This document shows positions 1 through 8,265 of a stretch of 64,000 nt of DNA, piece after piece; position 1 is the stretch's first letter, and every line of letters starts with the position of its first letter. The position numbers were made by a program, and so were the translations under genes. Origin of the DNA: Silvimonas iriomotensis (GTDB taxonomy: Bacteria; Pseudomonadota; Gammaproteobacteria; Burkholderiales; Chitinibacteraceae); NCBI RefSeq assembly GCF_014645535.1, contig NZ_BMLX01000001.1, positions 489,169 through 553,168 of the forward strand, given 5' to 3'. The notes beneath the pieces are model-generated. The model saw only the letters and a list, made by a program, of their open reading frames with translations, was not told the DNA's origin and ran no database searches.

Positions 1-700
1 TGCCCACACCGGCCATGGCGGCATCGCGGCTCATGTCGCCGTTGTTGACTACCAGCGCCGGCTGGCCGCGGATCACCGTGGTTTTGCTGGCCTCGACAAA
101 GCGCCAGTCCTCGCCGCCACGGTTCAGATAAAAAATACCCCGATGCTGTTCCAGTTGTTCCGGGTTGGCGGGCGTGCCGTGCCGGGCCAGATAGTCTGGC
201 GAGGCCACCAGCAAGCGCCGGCTGGTGGCCAGCGTCCAGGCAATCAGGCGGGAATCCTGAATCATGCCGTGGCGGATGATGGCATCAAAGCCGTCGGCGA
301 ACGGGTCAACGCGCCGGTCGTTCAGATCCAGCGTGAGCTGGATTTCAGGGTGTTGCGCCAGAAACGGGTAAAGGGCCGGCCCCAGATGCATGCGCCCGAA
401 CGTCACCGGCGCCGAAATACGCAACGGCCCGGTCAGTGTGCCCCGGCGCTCTGACATCACTGCCGTTGCTTCTTCTACCTCCCGCACGATGCGGATGGCG
501 CGCTGCAAGAACTCCTGGCCGTCCTCTGTCACCGTGATCTTGCGGGTGGTCCGCTGCAACAGGCTGGTGCCCAGTTCTTTTTCCAGCTCGACGATGCGTT
601 CGCTCACCACCGAGCGTGAAATGCGCAGCTTGAGCGCCGCCTCACTCAAGGATTTGCACTCAACTACCGTGACAAAGGTCGCAATGCCATCAAGTTTCAT
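1..700 (-). CDS. LysR-family transcriptional regulator (C-terminus beyond window)
   Basis: The reverse strand reads an uninterrupted protein from an ATG at 700 to the left edge of the window. It begins MKLDGIATFVTVVECKSLSE, the usual LysR winged helix-turn-helix, with a recognition-helix stretch RISRSVVSERIVELEKEL at about residues 28-45. A substrate-binding domain follows (around residue 90, LTGPLRISAPVTFGRMHLGP). About 233 codons are visible and a full LysR protein is near 300, so the last 60-70 residues are missing. It is divergent from the SDR gene at 864, a common regulator-target layout, so control of that gene is a reasonable inference. The ligand is unknown. Confidence 0.9.
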   Translation of the reverse strand, partial: MKLDGIATFVTVVECKSLSEAALKLRISRSVVSERIVELEKELGTSLLQRTTRKITVTEDGQEFLQRAIRIVREVEEATAVMSERRGTLTGPLRISAPVTFGRMHLGPALYPFLAQHPEIQLTLDLNDRRVDPFADGFDAIIRHGMIQDSRLIAWTLATSRRLLVASPDYLARHGTPANPEQLEQHRGIFYLNRGGEDWRFVEASKTTVIRGQPALVVNNGDMSRDAAMAGVG

Positions 701-863
701 GATTGTTCGGTTTTTCCGGAAAGCAGATGCGGAAATTGAAGGCTACTCCGACAGATAAAGCAAGACGATACTGCAGTCACTACCTCGAACGAACGATGTG
801 AACATGAAACGGGCGGGGTCTACTTATCAAACACATCTGAAAACGCACGCAAGGAGAAACATC

Positions 864-1628
864 ATGGGACGTTTGCAAAACAAAGTGGCACTGATCGTCG
901 GCGCAAGCTCTGGTATTGGTCGCGAAACCGCAAAGCTGTTCGCCGCTGAAGGCGCCAAAGTGGTCATCGGCGCTCGCCGGGAAGATGAACTGGCCAGACT
1001 GGTCGCAGAAATCCGCGCCGCTGGGGGTGAAGCCGTCAGCCTGGCTGGCGATGTACGCTCGGAAGACTACGCCAAAGCGCTGGTCGCAACTGCAGTAGAA
1101 GCTTTTGGCCGACTGGATATCGCGTTCAACAACGCCGGCACCCTGGGCGAAGCAGGCCCGAGCACCGGCGTGAGCGCCGCCGGCTTTGCCGATGCAGTGG
1201 CGATCAACCTGACCGGGTCGTTCCTTGGTGCCAAGTACCAGATCGCGCAGATGCTGAAAAACGGTGGTGGTTCGGTGATCTTTACTTCCACCTTTGTGGG
1301 TTACAGCGCGGCATTCCCGGGCGTGGCGGCCTATGCGGCCAGCAAATCCGGCCTGATTGGTCTGACCCAGACCCTGGCGGCCGAATATGGCCCGAGCAAT
1401 ATCCGTGTCAACGCCATCTTGCCGGGCGCGGTGGATACCGACATGTACCGCGAGATGAATGACAACCCGGAAAAAACCGCGTTTGTGACGCAACTGCATG
1501 CGCTCAAGCGCGTGGCCAAGCCAGAAGAACTGGCCCGTTCGGTGCTGTATTTCGCCTCGGACGATTCCAGCTTTGTCTCTGGCACGGCGTCGCTGATTGA
1601 CGGTGGTTTGTCGATCAACCGCACGTAA
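864..1628 (+). CDS. SDR-family NAD(P)-dependent oxidoreductase
   Basis: This 254-residue protein is a classical short-chain dehydrogenase. It has the cofactor motif GASSGIG (residues 13-19), the NNAG motif near 89-92 and the catalytic Y157-AAS-K161. The C-terminus has the usual SSFVSGTASLIDGGLS ending. The start at 864 is chosen because AAGGAG lies at 851-856; an upstream in-frame ATG at 798 would add 22 residues without family similarity. It sits alone, divergent from a LysR gene and closed by a strong terminator. The substrate cannot be read from sequence. Confidence 0.9.
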   Translation: MGRLQNKVALIVGASSGIGRETAKLFAAEGAKVVIGARREDELARLVAEIRAAGGEAVSLAGDVRSEDYAKALVATAVEAFGRLDIAFNNAGTLGEAGPSTGVSAAGFADAVAINLTGSFLGAKYQIAQMLKNGGGSVIFTSTFVGYSAAFPGVAAYAASKSGLIGLTQTLAAEYGPSNIRVNAILPGAVDTDMYREMNDNPEKTAFVTQLHALKRVAKPEELARSVLYFASDDSSFVSGTASLIDGGLSINRT

Positions 1629-1645
1629 CACGCAGTGAAGCCCCA

Positions 1646-1680
1646 AACAAACGGCCCGGATGATCTCCGGGCCGTTTGTT
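1646..1680 (+). terminator. Intrinsic terminator after the SDR gene
   Basis: A perfect 15-bp inverted repeat (1646-1660 with 1666-1680, 5-nt loop) lies 18 bases after the SDR stop. The arms carry A-rich and T-rich outer ends (AACAAACGG / CCGTTTGTT), so the hairpin runs into a short U-rich tail. The following 1681-1921 stretch shows no convincing gene. Confidence 0.85.
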
Positions 1681-1921
1681 TATATACGGACAGGCATGGC
1701 CGTTACGGCTGGGGTGGCGTCTTGCCCAGAAAGCGCGGATCACAGCGCACAGTGGCAAACGACAAGCCTTCCAGCCAGACGAGCAGGGCGATGATGCGGC
1801 AGATGAAAGCCAACGACAGCATGGCGGTAGACCTGTGAGTGAGAGGGCTGGCTTGCGGTTCTTGCAAACCATAGCCGCTATTTTGACATGTCCAGCAACC
1901 GGCCTGGGCGTATTGGCATTG

Positions 1922-2908
1922 TTACCGGTCGGCCGTTCTTTCGCGTTGCGCCACATTTTGCCGCCAGACCGAGGGCGCCAGTGATTCCACCTGACGCCAG
2001 GCCGCGCGAAATGCCTGCGGGCTGGCAAAGCCGCAGTGCTCGGCCACGCGTTCAACCGGCCACTGGCTGTCCCGCAACAGGTGGCGTGCCAGATCAAGCC
2101 GCAATTGCTGGTGATAGTGCTTTAGCGGCACGCCACAGGCGTACTGGAACAAGCGGGCCAGATGACGGTAGCTGATGGCAAAACGGCGGGCCAGCAGTTC
2201 ATAGGGTTGATCAAAAGCGGGCTGCCCGGAGAGGAAATCCTGCACCTGATGCACCAGAGCGTCATGGTGGTTGCGGTACTGCAATTGGGTCTGCAGCGCC
2301 GGGTCTTTTTCCAGCCGGCGAAAAGGCACCAGATTGTCGCGCGCTACCTGAATGGCCACTGCGGCGCCAAACTCGTGGGCCAGCCATTGCAGGGCGAGGT
2401 CGATCCCGGCTGAAACCCCCGCGCTGGTGAGAAGCGGCCCGTCCTGGACCAGCATGCGTTCAGCCAGCACCCGCGCCTTGGGGTAGAGCCGCTGCAGGCG
2501 GGCTTGATGGGCATGGTGGGTGGTGCAATTGCGGCTATCCAGCAAACCGGCCGCGCCCAGGAAAAACGCGCCGGTGCAGACGCTGGCCAACTGCACGCCG
2601 GGTAGCGCCGGGCCGACCACGTTGCGCAGCCAGCGCACAATGGGTGCGCCTGCAACCCGCTCAAGGCTGTCCGGGCCCTGTTTGCTGCCAATTACCATGA
2701 TGGTATCGCCCGCCTGAACCTGCTCTGGCAAAGGCTGTAGCGGCCCCAGGCCCAGCCCCTGAAAACTGGCGCAATCCCGATCCGCGCCGCTATAGCGTAG
2801 CGACAACGGGGCGATGCCCATTTCCGGCACTGTCGCCAGAATTTGCGCGGGGCCAGCCAGGTCCAGCAAATGCACCTGAGGCGGGATGACAAAGATGACG
2901 CGTCGCAT
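1922..2908 (-). CDS. GlxA-family transcriptional regulator (DJ-1/PfpI + AraC domains)
   Basis: The 328-residue protein starts MRRVIFVIPPQVHLLDLAGP, typical of the DJ-1/PfpI-like amidase fold in GlxA regulators. It has the nucleophile-elbow region SVCTGAFFLGAAGLLD at about 110-125. The C-terminal third (about 215-315) is an AraC DNA-binding domain with two helix-turn-helix units (RFAISYRHLARLFQ and WPVERVAEHCGFASPQAFRAAW). Family members are transcription factors that have lost the enzymatic role. It is divergent from a DUF1272 gene across a region with two precise palindromes, which are candidate operators. Target genes are unknown. Confidence 0.9.
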   Translation of the reverse strand: MRRVIFVIPPQVHLLDLAGPAQILATVPEMGIAPLSLRYSGADRDCASFQGLGLGPLQPLPEQVQAGDTIMVIGSKQGPDSLERVAGAPIVRWLRNVVGPALPGVQLASVCTGAFFLGAAGLLDSRNCTTHHAHQARLQRLYPKARVLAERMLVQDGPLLTSAGVSAGIDLALQWLAHEFGAAVAIQVARDNLVPFRRLEKDPALQTQLQYRNHHDALVHQVQDFLSGQPAFDQPYELLARRFAISYRHLARLFQYACGVPLKHYHQQLRLDLARHLLRDSQWPVERVAEHCGFASPQAFRAAWRQVESLAPSVWRQNVAQRERTADR

Positions 2909-2948
2909 GGGCAGGCATCTGGAAATGAAGTTTTGATACTAGCCTGGT

Positions 2949-2993
2949 TATCTGTAGATACGTGGCATGAATTTTTCCATATCTGACAGATAT
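2949..2993. promoter_or_regulatory. Two related palindromes between the GlxA regulator and the DUF1272 gene
   Basis: TATCTGTAGATA at 2949-2960 is a near-perfect palindrome. ATATCTG-A-CAGATAT at 2979-2993 is perfect. Both share the half-site TATCTG/AGATA. Their centres are about 31.5 bp apart, close to three helical turns, so a protein dimer pair would bind the same DNA face. The sites lie in an AT-rich divergent promoter region. Binding by the adjacent GlxA-type regulator is inference. Confidence 0.5.
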
Positions 2994-3064
2994 AGCCATT
3001 TATATGGATAAAAATAAATGATTAGTATGGCAACTTTTTTTCCTTGATCACTGCGGAGCCCGCC

Positions 3065-3373
3065 ATGCTTGAACTCAGACCCAGCTGTGAACATTGCGAC
3101 AAGCCCTTGCCGCCAGACGCGACGGATGCGCAAATCTGCTCTTACGAATGCACTTTCTGTGCCCATTGCGTCGCCACGGTGCTGCACAATGTCTGCCCCA
3201 ATTGTGGCGGCGGGTTTACCGCAAGACCGGTGCGCCCGGCTCGCAACTGGAAAGACAGCAATTATCTGGGCAATGATCCGGCCAGCACCGTGCGCCGTTA
3301 CCAGCCGGTGGACCCGGCCGTGCACGCCGTGTTTGCGGCCGAGATTGCCGGCGTTGCGCCGGAGCAGCGCTAA
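3065..3373 (+). CDS. DUF1272 family small Cys-rich protein
   Basis: The 102-residue protein starts MLELRPSCEHCDKPLPPDA and has a dense series of cysteines: CEHC, C-SYE-C-TF-C-AH-C and CPNC within the first 60 residues. This is the DUF1272 pattern and is consistent with structural zinc binding by two Cys4 sites. The ATG at 3065 is chosen because it matches the family N-terminus and follows GGAG at 3054-3057; an upstream in-frame TTG at 3044 is unlikely. No biochemical function is established that I know of. It is divergent from the GlxA regulator. Confidence 0.85.
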   Translation: MLELRPSCEHCDKPLPPDATDAQICSYECTFCAHCVATVLHNVCPNCGGGFTARPVRPARNWKDSNYLGNDPASTVRRYQPVDPAVHAVFAAEIAGVAPEQR

Positions 3374-3392
3374 GCCCGGGCCATCTGAAAAG

Positions 3393-3422
3393 AAAAAAGC
3401 CACCGCAAGGGTGACTTTTTTT
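3393..3422. terminator. Bidirectional terminator between DUF1272 and padR genes
   Basis: A hairpin with A-run and T-run arms (AAAAAAG-c-CACC, loop GCAAG, GGTG-a-CTTTTTTT, one mismatch) lies between two convergent genes. The A/T tails let it serve both directions. Confidence 0.75.
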
Positions 3423-3441
3423 CAGGGTGAAGCGGGGCGGT

Positions 3442-4134
3442 TTACTTGCCGCCGGCTTCGATCTGGCGTGCGGCTTCGGCCAGGATGGCGGCAATGCGGC
3501 GCTGCTCATCGTCACTCGCACCAGCATGGGCGCGGATGGCGTTTCTGAGGGCGTTGCGGGCCTGATTCAGTTCCTTGACGAAGCGGCCGCCGTCGTCTTC
3601 CACGCTCATGCCAAAACGGTTGGCGTGGCGGTCCAGTTTTTCACCGAACACTTCGCGGATGCGGTCCATCTTGTCACCAATGGCCGTCAGGCGATCCAGA
3701 ATGGCGTCGACCCGGTCACGGTTTTCTGCCAGCCAGGCGCGGCCTTCATCGGTGATGTGGTACTGCTTTTTGTTGCCGTCCTGCACCACGCTGGCCTGGC
3801 CGACTTCTTCCAGCCAGGTCAGGGCCGGGTAGACCATGCCCGGGCTGGGGGCATAAAAACCGTTGGTGCGTTCTTCCAGCGCCTTGATCACTTCGTAGCC
3901 ATGGCAGGGTTTTTCCTGCAGCAGGCTGAGGATGATCAGTTGCAGATCGCCGGAAGAGAGCTTGCGCCCGGCGCGAAAATCGCGGCCGCCGCCTTCGTCA
4001 TCGGCGCCGCCAAAGCGGCCAAAACCACGGCCATGACCATGACCGCGGCGGCCGATCATATGCATCATCATTTCTTCACGGCATTCGTGATGGTGGGCGT
4101 GGCGTTCACGCAGCTTGTCAAAAAAGTGTCGCAT
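3442..4134 (-). CDS. PadR-family regulator with His-rich N-terminus (YqjI-like)
   Basis: The 230-residue protein has a His-, Met- and Gly-rich N-terminus (residues 11-41; HAHHHEC, MMMHM, HGHGRG), then a PadR winged helix from about 60 to 125 (LSSGDLQLIILSLLQEKPCHGYEVIKAL, TNGFYAPSPGMVYPALTWLEE) and a helical C-terminus. The layout matches E. coli YqjI, a PadR-type repressor that senses nickel/iron through a His/Cys-rich N-terminal tail. Metal sensing here is therefore likely but inferred. A 9-bp inverted repeat lies 71 bp upstream and could be its own operator. No ferric-reductase partner gene is adjacent. Confidence 0.85.
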   Translation of the reverse strand: MRHFFDKLRERHAHHHECREEMMMHMIGRRGHGHGRGFGRFGGADDEGGGRDFRAGRKLSSGDLQLIILSLLQEKPCHGYEVIKALEERTNGFYAPSPGMVYPALTWLEEVGQASVVQDGNKKQYHITDEGRAWLAENRDRVDAILDRLTAIGDKMDRIREVFGEKLDRHANRFGMSVEDDGGRFVKELNQARNALRNAIRAHAGASDDEQRRIAAILAEAARQIEAGGK

Positions 4135-4204
4135 GGTTGTTCCTTTGTAGATATTGCTGATTATTGTGTTTTGTTGGTCCAGCAGCCTCTTTGTGCCGCT
4201 GTTT

Positions 4205-4234
4205 TATATCTTACGATATGTGTCTTAAGATATA
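4205..4234. promoter_or_regulatory. Inverted repeat upstream of padR, candidate autoregulatory operator
   Basis: TATATCTTA (4205-4213) and TAAGATATA (4226-4234) are perfect 9-bp inverted arms separated by 12 bp. A further ATATC-like half-site (CGATAT, 4214-4219) lies in the spacer. AT-rich dyads of this kind are typical of PadR repressor operators. It sits in the divergent region between padR and the large secreted protein, so either or both could be controlled. Confidence 0.5.
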
Positions 4235-4490
4235 TTTTACGAAACACCAAGTCAAGTCCGTGATCGACAAACGGCGGGGTGAGGGGGCGGATGCGTTCCT
4301 GGTTTCACCGCGTCAGCCATCCTGGCCGGGCCGCTTTTTATCCGTCAAAAATCCCCGGGTTATGCCACCCGCCTGGTGCGCTGCGGCCGCATGCACTAAA
4401 ACCAGTGCTATGCACCTGCAAAAAGCAGCGTCTGCAGCCCACCCCCGCAGGGCTGTTTATCCGGAACAATCTTTCCCAAAAGGATGGGAC

Positions 4491-7088
4491 ATGCTCCAGA
4501 ACTCATGGCGATATGTTGTGCTCTTCTTTGTAATGTTGTTTGCAGTTGTTGCGCCGGCGCAGGCAGCTGGCAGCAGTACCGGCAATACGTCGTCCAGCGC
4601 GCCCTGGCCGCACCATTTCACGGTCGATGGCACGCCGGTCACCTTCTACCAGCCACAACTGGATAGCTGGAGCGGCGATACGCTGCAAGGGCGGCTGGCG
4701 ATCTCGGTCAAAAAAGGTACGGCCACCACCAAAGACGGCAAAAAGCAGGACATCCTGGCCTATGGCGTGGGCTGGTTTACCGCGCGGACCGAAACCGACA
4801 AGCAAGCGCGCACGGTGACCCTGCGCAGCGTGACGCTGGACAAGGTGAATTTCCCGACTGATACCGCCAACCAGAGCCATTACCTGGCGCTGGCACGCAA
4901 GGCATTGCCGCAAAAACCGTTTGTGGCCAGCCTGGATCAACTGGAGGCCACGCTGGCGATCAACCATGCGGATGCCGCGCAAGCCAGCCAGGCAGTCAAC
5001 AATGATCCGCCGCAGATCATTTTCTCGTTCGAGCCAGCCTTGCTGGTGCTGGTGGATGGCTCGCCCGCAGTCAAGCCGACCTCTGCATCCGGCGTCAGCC
5101 GGGTGATCAATACGCGCTCTTTGCTGCTGATTGATGACGGCACCTGGTATCTGCGCTTTGCCGGCAAATGGATGAAAGCCGCAGCGCTGGCCGGGCCGTG
5201 GACGCAAACCAGCGTTGTGCCGTCCGGGCTGGATAAGGCCATGCAAGACGCGGTCGCCGCCAAACAGGTGGATGTGATGGACAAGCCCAGCGACGAAATG
5301 AAAAAAGCGCTGGCGGCGGGCAAGTATCCGGCCATTTATACCTCGACCGGCCCGGCCGAATTGATCATGGTCGATGGCGAACCGCAGTTTGCACCGCTGG
5401 CGGGCACCAATCTGTCTTATGTGGTGAATACCGCGGGCGATGTGTTTGTAGATGCGCAGGCAGACAACACCTGGTATGTGTTGTTGTCTGGCCGCTGGTT
5501 CAGTGCGGCTTCGACCAAGGGCCCGTGGGCGTATGTGCCGGGCGACAAGCTGCCGGCGGACTTTGCCAGAATCCCCTCTGACAGCCCCAAGAGTGCGGTG
5601 CTGGCGTCGATTCCCGGCACGCCGGAAGCGCGCGAGTCGCTCATTGCCAACTCCATCCCGCAAACGGCGACGGTGCAGGTCAGCCAGGCCAGCCTGACGG
5701 TGCATTACGACGGCAACCAGCCGCAGTTCAAACAGATTGAAGGCACGGTGCTGAACTATGCCTGGAATACGGCCACGCCGGTCATCCAGGTGGCCGCAAC
5801 CCAGTATTACGCGGTGCAGAACGGGGTCTGGTTCAGTTCAGCGTCGCCGCTTGGCCCGTGGGCGGTGGCCACGCTGGTGCCACCGGTGATTTACACCATC
5901 CCAGCCAATTCGCCGCTGCATTATGTGACCTACGTGCATGTGTACGGTCATACCGATACCGTGGTCTATGTGGGTTACACGCCCGGTTACTACGGCACCG
6001 TGGTGACCAATGGCGTAGTGGTTTATGGCACAGGTTACCCGTGCAACGCCTGGGTCGGGGATGTCTGGTACGCCTGCCCGGCCACCTACGGCTACAACGT
6101 GGCGTTTGGCTATGACGCCTATGCCGGCTGGACTTTCGGGTTTGTCGCCGGCTGGGCCTGGGCATCAGCCTGGTATGGCCCGTACTGGGGCCCCTGGTAT
6201 GGCTGGTACGGCCCGTATCCCTGGTATTGGGGACCGTCCGTTGCGGTGGGTAATGTCTATGGCCGCTGGGGCAATACGGTGGCGCAGGGCGTGCGGGCTG
6301 ACTGGTATAACCCGTGGACCGGCAACAGCGGTACCGGTGTGCGCGGCAGTTTTTATAACGAGGCCACCGGCGGGCACGGTTATGGTTATGCCGCCCGCAA
6401 CTACAACCAGTACACCGGCGTGACCTCTGGCGTGGCCGGCGGCGTGCGTTATAACCCCGAAACCGGGCGCGCCGTGGCCGGGCAGGGTGGCGCGGCCTAC
6501 AACCCCAACACCGGTAATGCCATTGCCGGCGGGCACAATACCTCGGTCAACACCAATACTGGCCGGGTGACCAACAGCGCGGGCGTCACCACGCGTACTG
6601 ATCAGGGCGCGACGGCGGCAGGCGGCTTTAACAGCAAAGGCGCCGGTGGCGATGTCAGCGGCAAGGGCTACGTGCATTACGACGCCAGTACCGGGCAGGT
6701 GACCCATGGTGGCGTGGTGAACGCGGGGGGCAATGTGTACGCCGGCAAGGATGGCAATGTGTATCGCTATCAGCAAGGTCAGGGCTGGCAGCAAGTGCAG
6801 CCGGATGGCCAGTTCAAGAATGTCCCCAAGCCGCCGGCTGAATCCGGCGTAACCACTGATCAACTGGCGCGCCAGCGCGGCACCGAGCGCACGATTGATC
6901 GCAGTGGCGCCACCCCCGGCGCGCAAGGCGGCAATCTGTCCGGCGCCACCCGTCAGAATGTACAGGGTGCGGGTGAGCATATGCAGCACCAGAATGCAGG
7001 GCGGGCCCAGAATTTCCGCAGCTTTGACCGTGGCAGCTATGGCGGCGGTTTTCAGGGGCATATGGGCGGCTTTCGCCGCTTCCGCTAG
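4491..7088 (+). CDS. Large secreted protein with three GPW-ending modules and a Gly/Tyr-rich tail, function unknown
   Basis: The 865-residue protein has a clear signal peptide (LFFVMLFAVVAPAQA, cleavage near residue 25). Three diverged modules follow with about 110-residue spacing, each ending in a Gly-x-Trp...Gly-Pro-Trp pattern (GPW at 235-237, 344-346 and 455-457). Next comes a region extremely rich in Tyr, Trp and Gly (about 480-600), then a Gly/Asn-rich tail with repeated YNP-x-TG motifs and an RFRSF-type basic end. The start at 4491 is chosen for the signal peptide and the AAAAGGA at 4477-4483. Similar proteins occur in beta- and gammaproteobacteria as uncharacterised envelope proteins. 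It is followed by a terminator. Confidence 0.8.
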   Translation: MLQNSWRYVVLFFVMLFAVVAPAQAAGSSTGNTSSSAPWPHHFTVDGTPVTFYQPQLDSWSGDTLQGRLAISVKKGTATTKDGKKQDILAYGVGWFTARTETDKQARTVTLRSVTLDKVNFPTDTANQSHYLALARKALPQKPFVASLDQLEATLAINHADAAQASQAVNNDPPQIIFSFEPALLVLVDGSPAVKPTSASGVSRVINTRSLLLIDDGTWYLRFAGKWMKAAALAGPWTQTSVVPSGLDKAMQDAVAAKQVDVMDKPSDEMKKALAAGKYPAIYTSTGPAELIMVDGEPQFAPLAGTNLSYVVNTAGDVFVDAQADNTWYVLLSGRWFSAASTKGPWAYVPGDKLPADFARIPSDSPKSAVLASIPGTPEARESLIANSIPQTATVQVSQASLTVHYDGNQPQFKQIEGTVLNYAWNTATPVIQVAATQYYAVQNGVWFSSASPLGPWAVATLVPPVIYTIPANSPLHYVTYVHVYGHTDTVVYVGYTPGYYGTVVTNGVVVYGTGYPCNAWVGDVWYACPATYGYNVAFGYDAYAGWTFGFVAGWAWASAWYGPYWGPWYGWYGPYPWYWGPSVAVGNVYGRWGNTVAQGVRADWYNPWTGNSGTGVRGSFYNEATGGHGYGYAARNYNQYTGVTSGVAGGVRYNPETGRAVAGQGGAAYNPNTGNAIAGGHNTSVNTNTGRVTNSAGVTTRTDQGATAAGGFNSKGAGGDVSGKGYVHYDASTGQVTHGGVVNAGGNVYAGKDGNVYRYQQGQGWQQVQPDGQFKNVPKPPAESGVTTDQLARQRGTERTIDRSGATPGAQGGNLSGATRQNVQGAGEHMQHQNAGRAQNFRSFDRGSYGGGFQGHMGGFRRFR

Positions 7089-7145
7089 CAGGGGATGGAT
7101 GACTTGTAATCCTGGTTCGCCCTGGCAACAGGGCGTCATCTTGAG

Positions 7146-7172
7146 GCCCGCACCCAGGTGCGGGCTTTTTTT
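7146..7172 (+). terminator. Intrinsic terminator after the large secreted protein
   Basis: GCCCGCAC (7146-7153) pairs with GTGCGGGC (7158-7165) around a 4-nt loop and is followed by seven T residues. It lies about 60 bases past the stop codon. Confidence 0.9.
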
Positions 7173-7241
7173 CGCCCGCGCCTGATGAGCATGGCATAGT
7201 GTTTGTATTGTCTGTCACCCGTCCTGACTTCTTTTCCCGCC

Positions 7242-8165
7242 ATGATTTATATCCATACCCCTGCCGACGGTGACGTCTGGCTGAACCGGTTTCGCCAGGC
7301 GCTGCCCGGGCAAGACATCGCCGCCTTCCCGCAACCGGTGGATGACGTCGCCGTCACCACGCTCATTACCTGGCGCCCGCCTGAGGGCTTGTTTGCGCGC
7401 TTTGCCAATCTGGCCCATGTGTTCGCCCTGGGCGCCGGCATAGACCGCTTTTTGCAGCGGCCTGATCTGCCCCCGCACGTGCAGCTTTACCGCCTGACCG
7501 ATGCCGGCATGGCGCAGCAGATGATCGAGTACGTGCTGTTTGGCGTGCTGCGCTTCCAGCGCAATATGGATGGCTATCTGCGCCAGCAACGGCAGGCGCT
7601 GTGGCAAGCCTTGCCGCAACGGGCGGCTTCTGAAGTGCGCATCAGCGTGCTGGGCATGGGCGAACTGGGCACCCAGGTGGCGCAGGCGCTGGTGCGGCTG
7701 GGCTACCCGGTGACGGGCTGGAGCCGCACGCCCAAGGTGATCGATGGCATCCCGTGCGTGCACGGCCTGGCCCAACTGGATGATTTGTTGCGGGAGACCG
7801 ATGTGCTGGTCTGTTTGCTGCCGGCCACGCCTGAAACGCGCAACTTGCTGGATGAAACGCGCCTGACGCAGTTGCCGGCGGGCGCGGCCATCATCAACGC
7901 CGGGCGGGGCGAGCTGATTGATCTGGATGCCATGCTGGCGCTGCTGGACAACGGCCATTTGCAGGGCGCGCAGCTGGATGTTTTCCCGCAGGAACCGCTG
8001 CCCGCCAGCCACCGCATCTGGCAGCACCCGGCGGTGTTTGTCACCCCGCATGTTGCGGCCAATACGCTGGTTGATCCATCCGTGGCGCAGATAGCCGCAC
8101 GCATCAAGGCGTTGCAGCGCGGCGAGGATGTGGCGGGGCGGGTGGATCGGCAACGCGCGTATTGA
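7242..8165 (+). CDS. ghrA: Glyoxylate/hydroxypyruvate reductase A-type 2-hydroxyacid dehydrogenase
   Basis: The 307-residue protein is a D-isomer-specific 2-hydroxyacid dehydrogenase of the GhrA type. It would reduce glyoxylate to glycolate and hydroxypyruvate to D-glycerate with NADPH in the cytoplasm. The cofactor motif is VLGMGELGTQVA (about 145-156), followed by SRTPK, a binding loop typical of NADP-preferring enzymes. The catalytic set is visible: Arg in INAGRGELID, Glu in DVFPQEPLP and His in TPHVAANT. The start at 7242 matches the family N-terminus (MIYIHTPADGDVW). A second hydroxyacid reductase follows 100 bp downstream. Confidence 0.85.
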   Translation: MIYIHTPADGDVWLNRFRQALPGQDIAAFPQPVDDVAVTTLITWRPPEGLFARFANLAHVFALGAGIDRFLQRPDLPPHVQLYRLTDAGMAQQMIEYVLFGVLRFQRNMDGYLRQQRQALWQALPQRAASEVRISVLGMGELGTQVAQALVRLGYPVTGWSRTPKVIDGIPCVHGLAQLDDLLRETDVLVCLLPATPETRNLLDETRLTQLPAGAAIINAGRGELIDLDAMLALLDNGHLQGAQLDVFPQEPLPASHRIWQHPAVFVTPHVAANTLVDPSVAQIAARIKALQRGEDVAGRVDRQRAY

Positions 8166-8265
8166 TGACGCCCCGCAATGCTTTGTGATAATTTCGTTTG
8201 AAACAAACTGCAGATAAAACCAGCGCACTGCGCAATCCATCCCGCTGATTTCACAGGAGTGCCAT

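Noticed and set aside
1681-1921. Small genes in the gap between the SDR terminator and the GlxA regulator
   Set aside because: Frames of 60-100 codons exist on both strands but lack ribosome sites, domains or consistent codon use.
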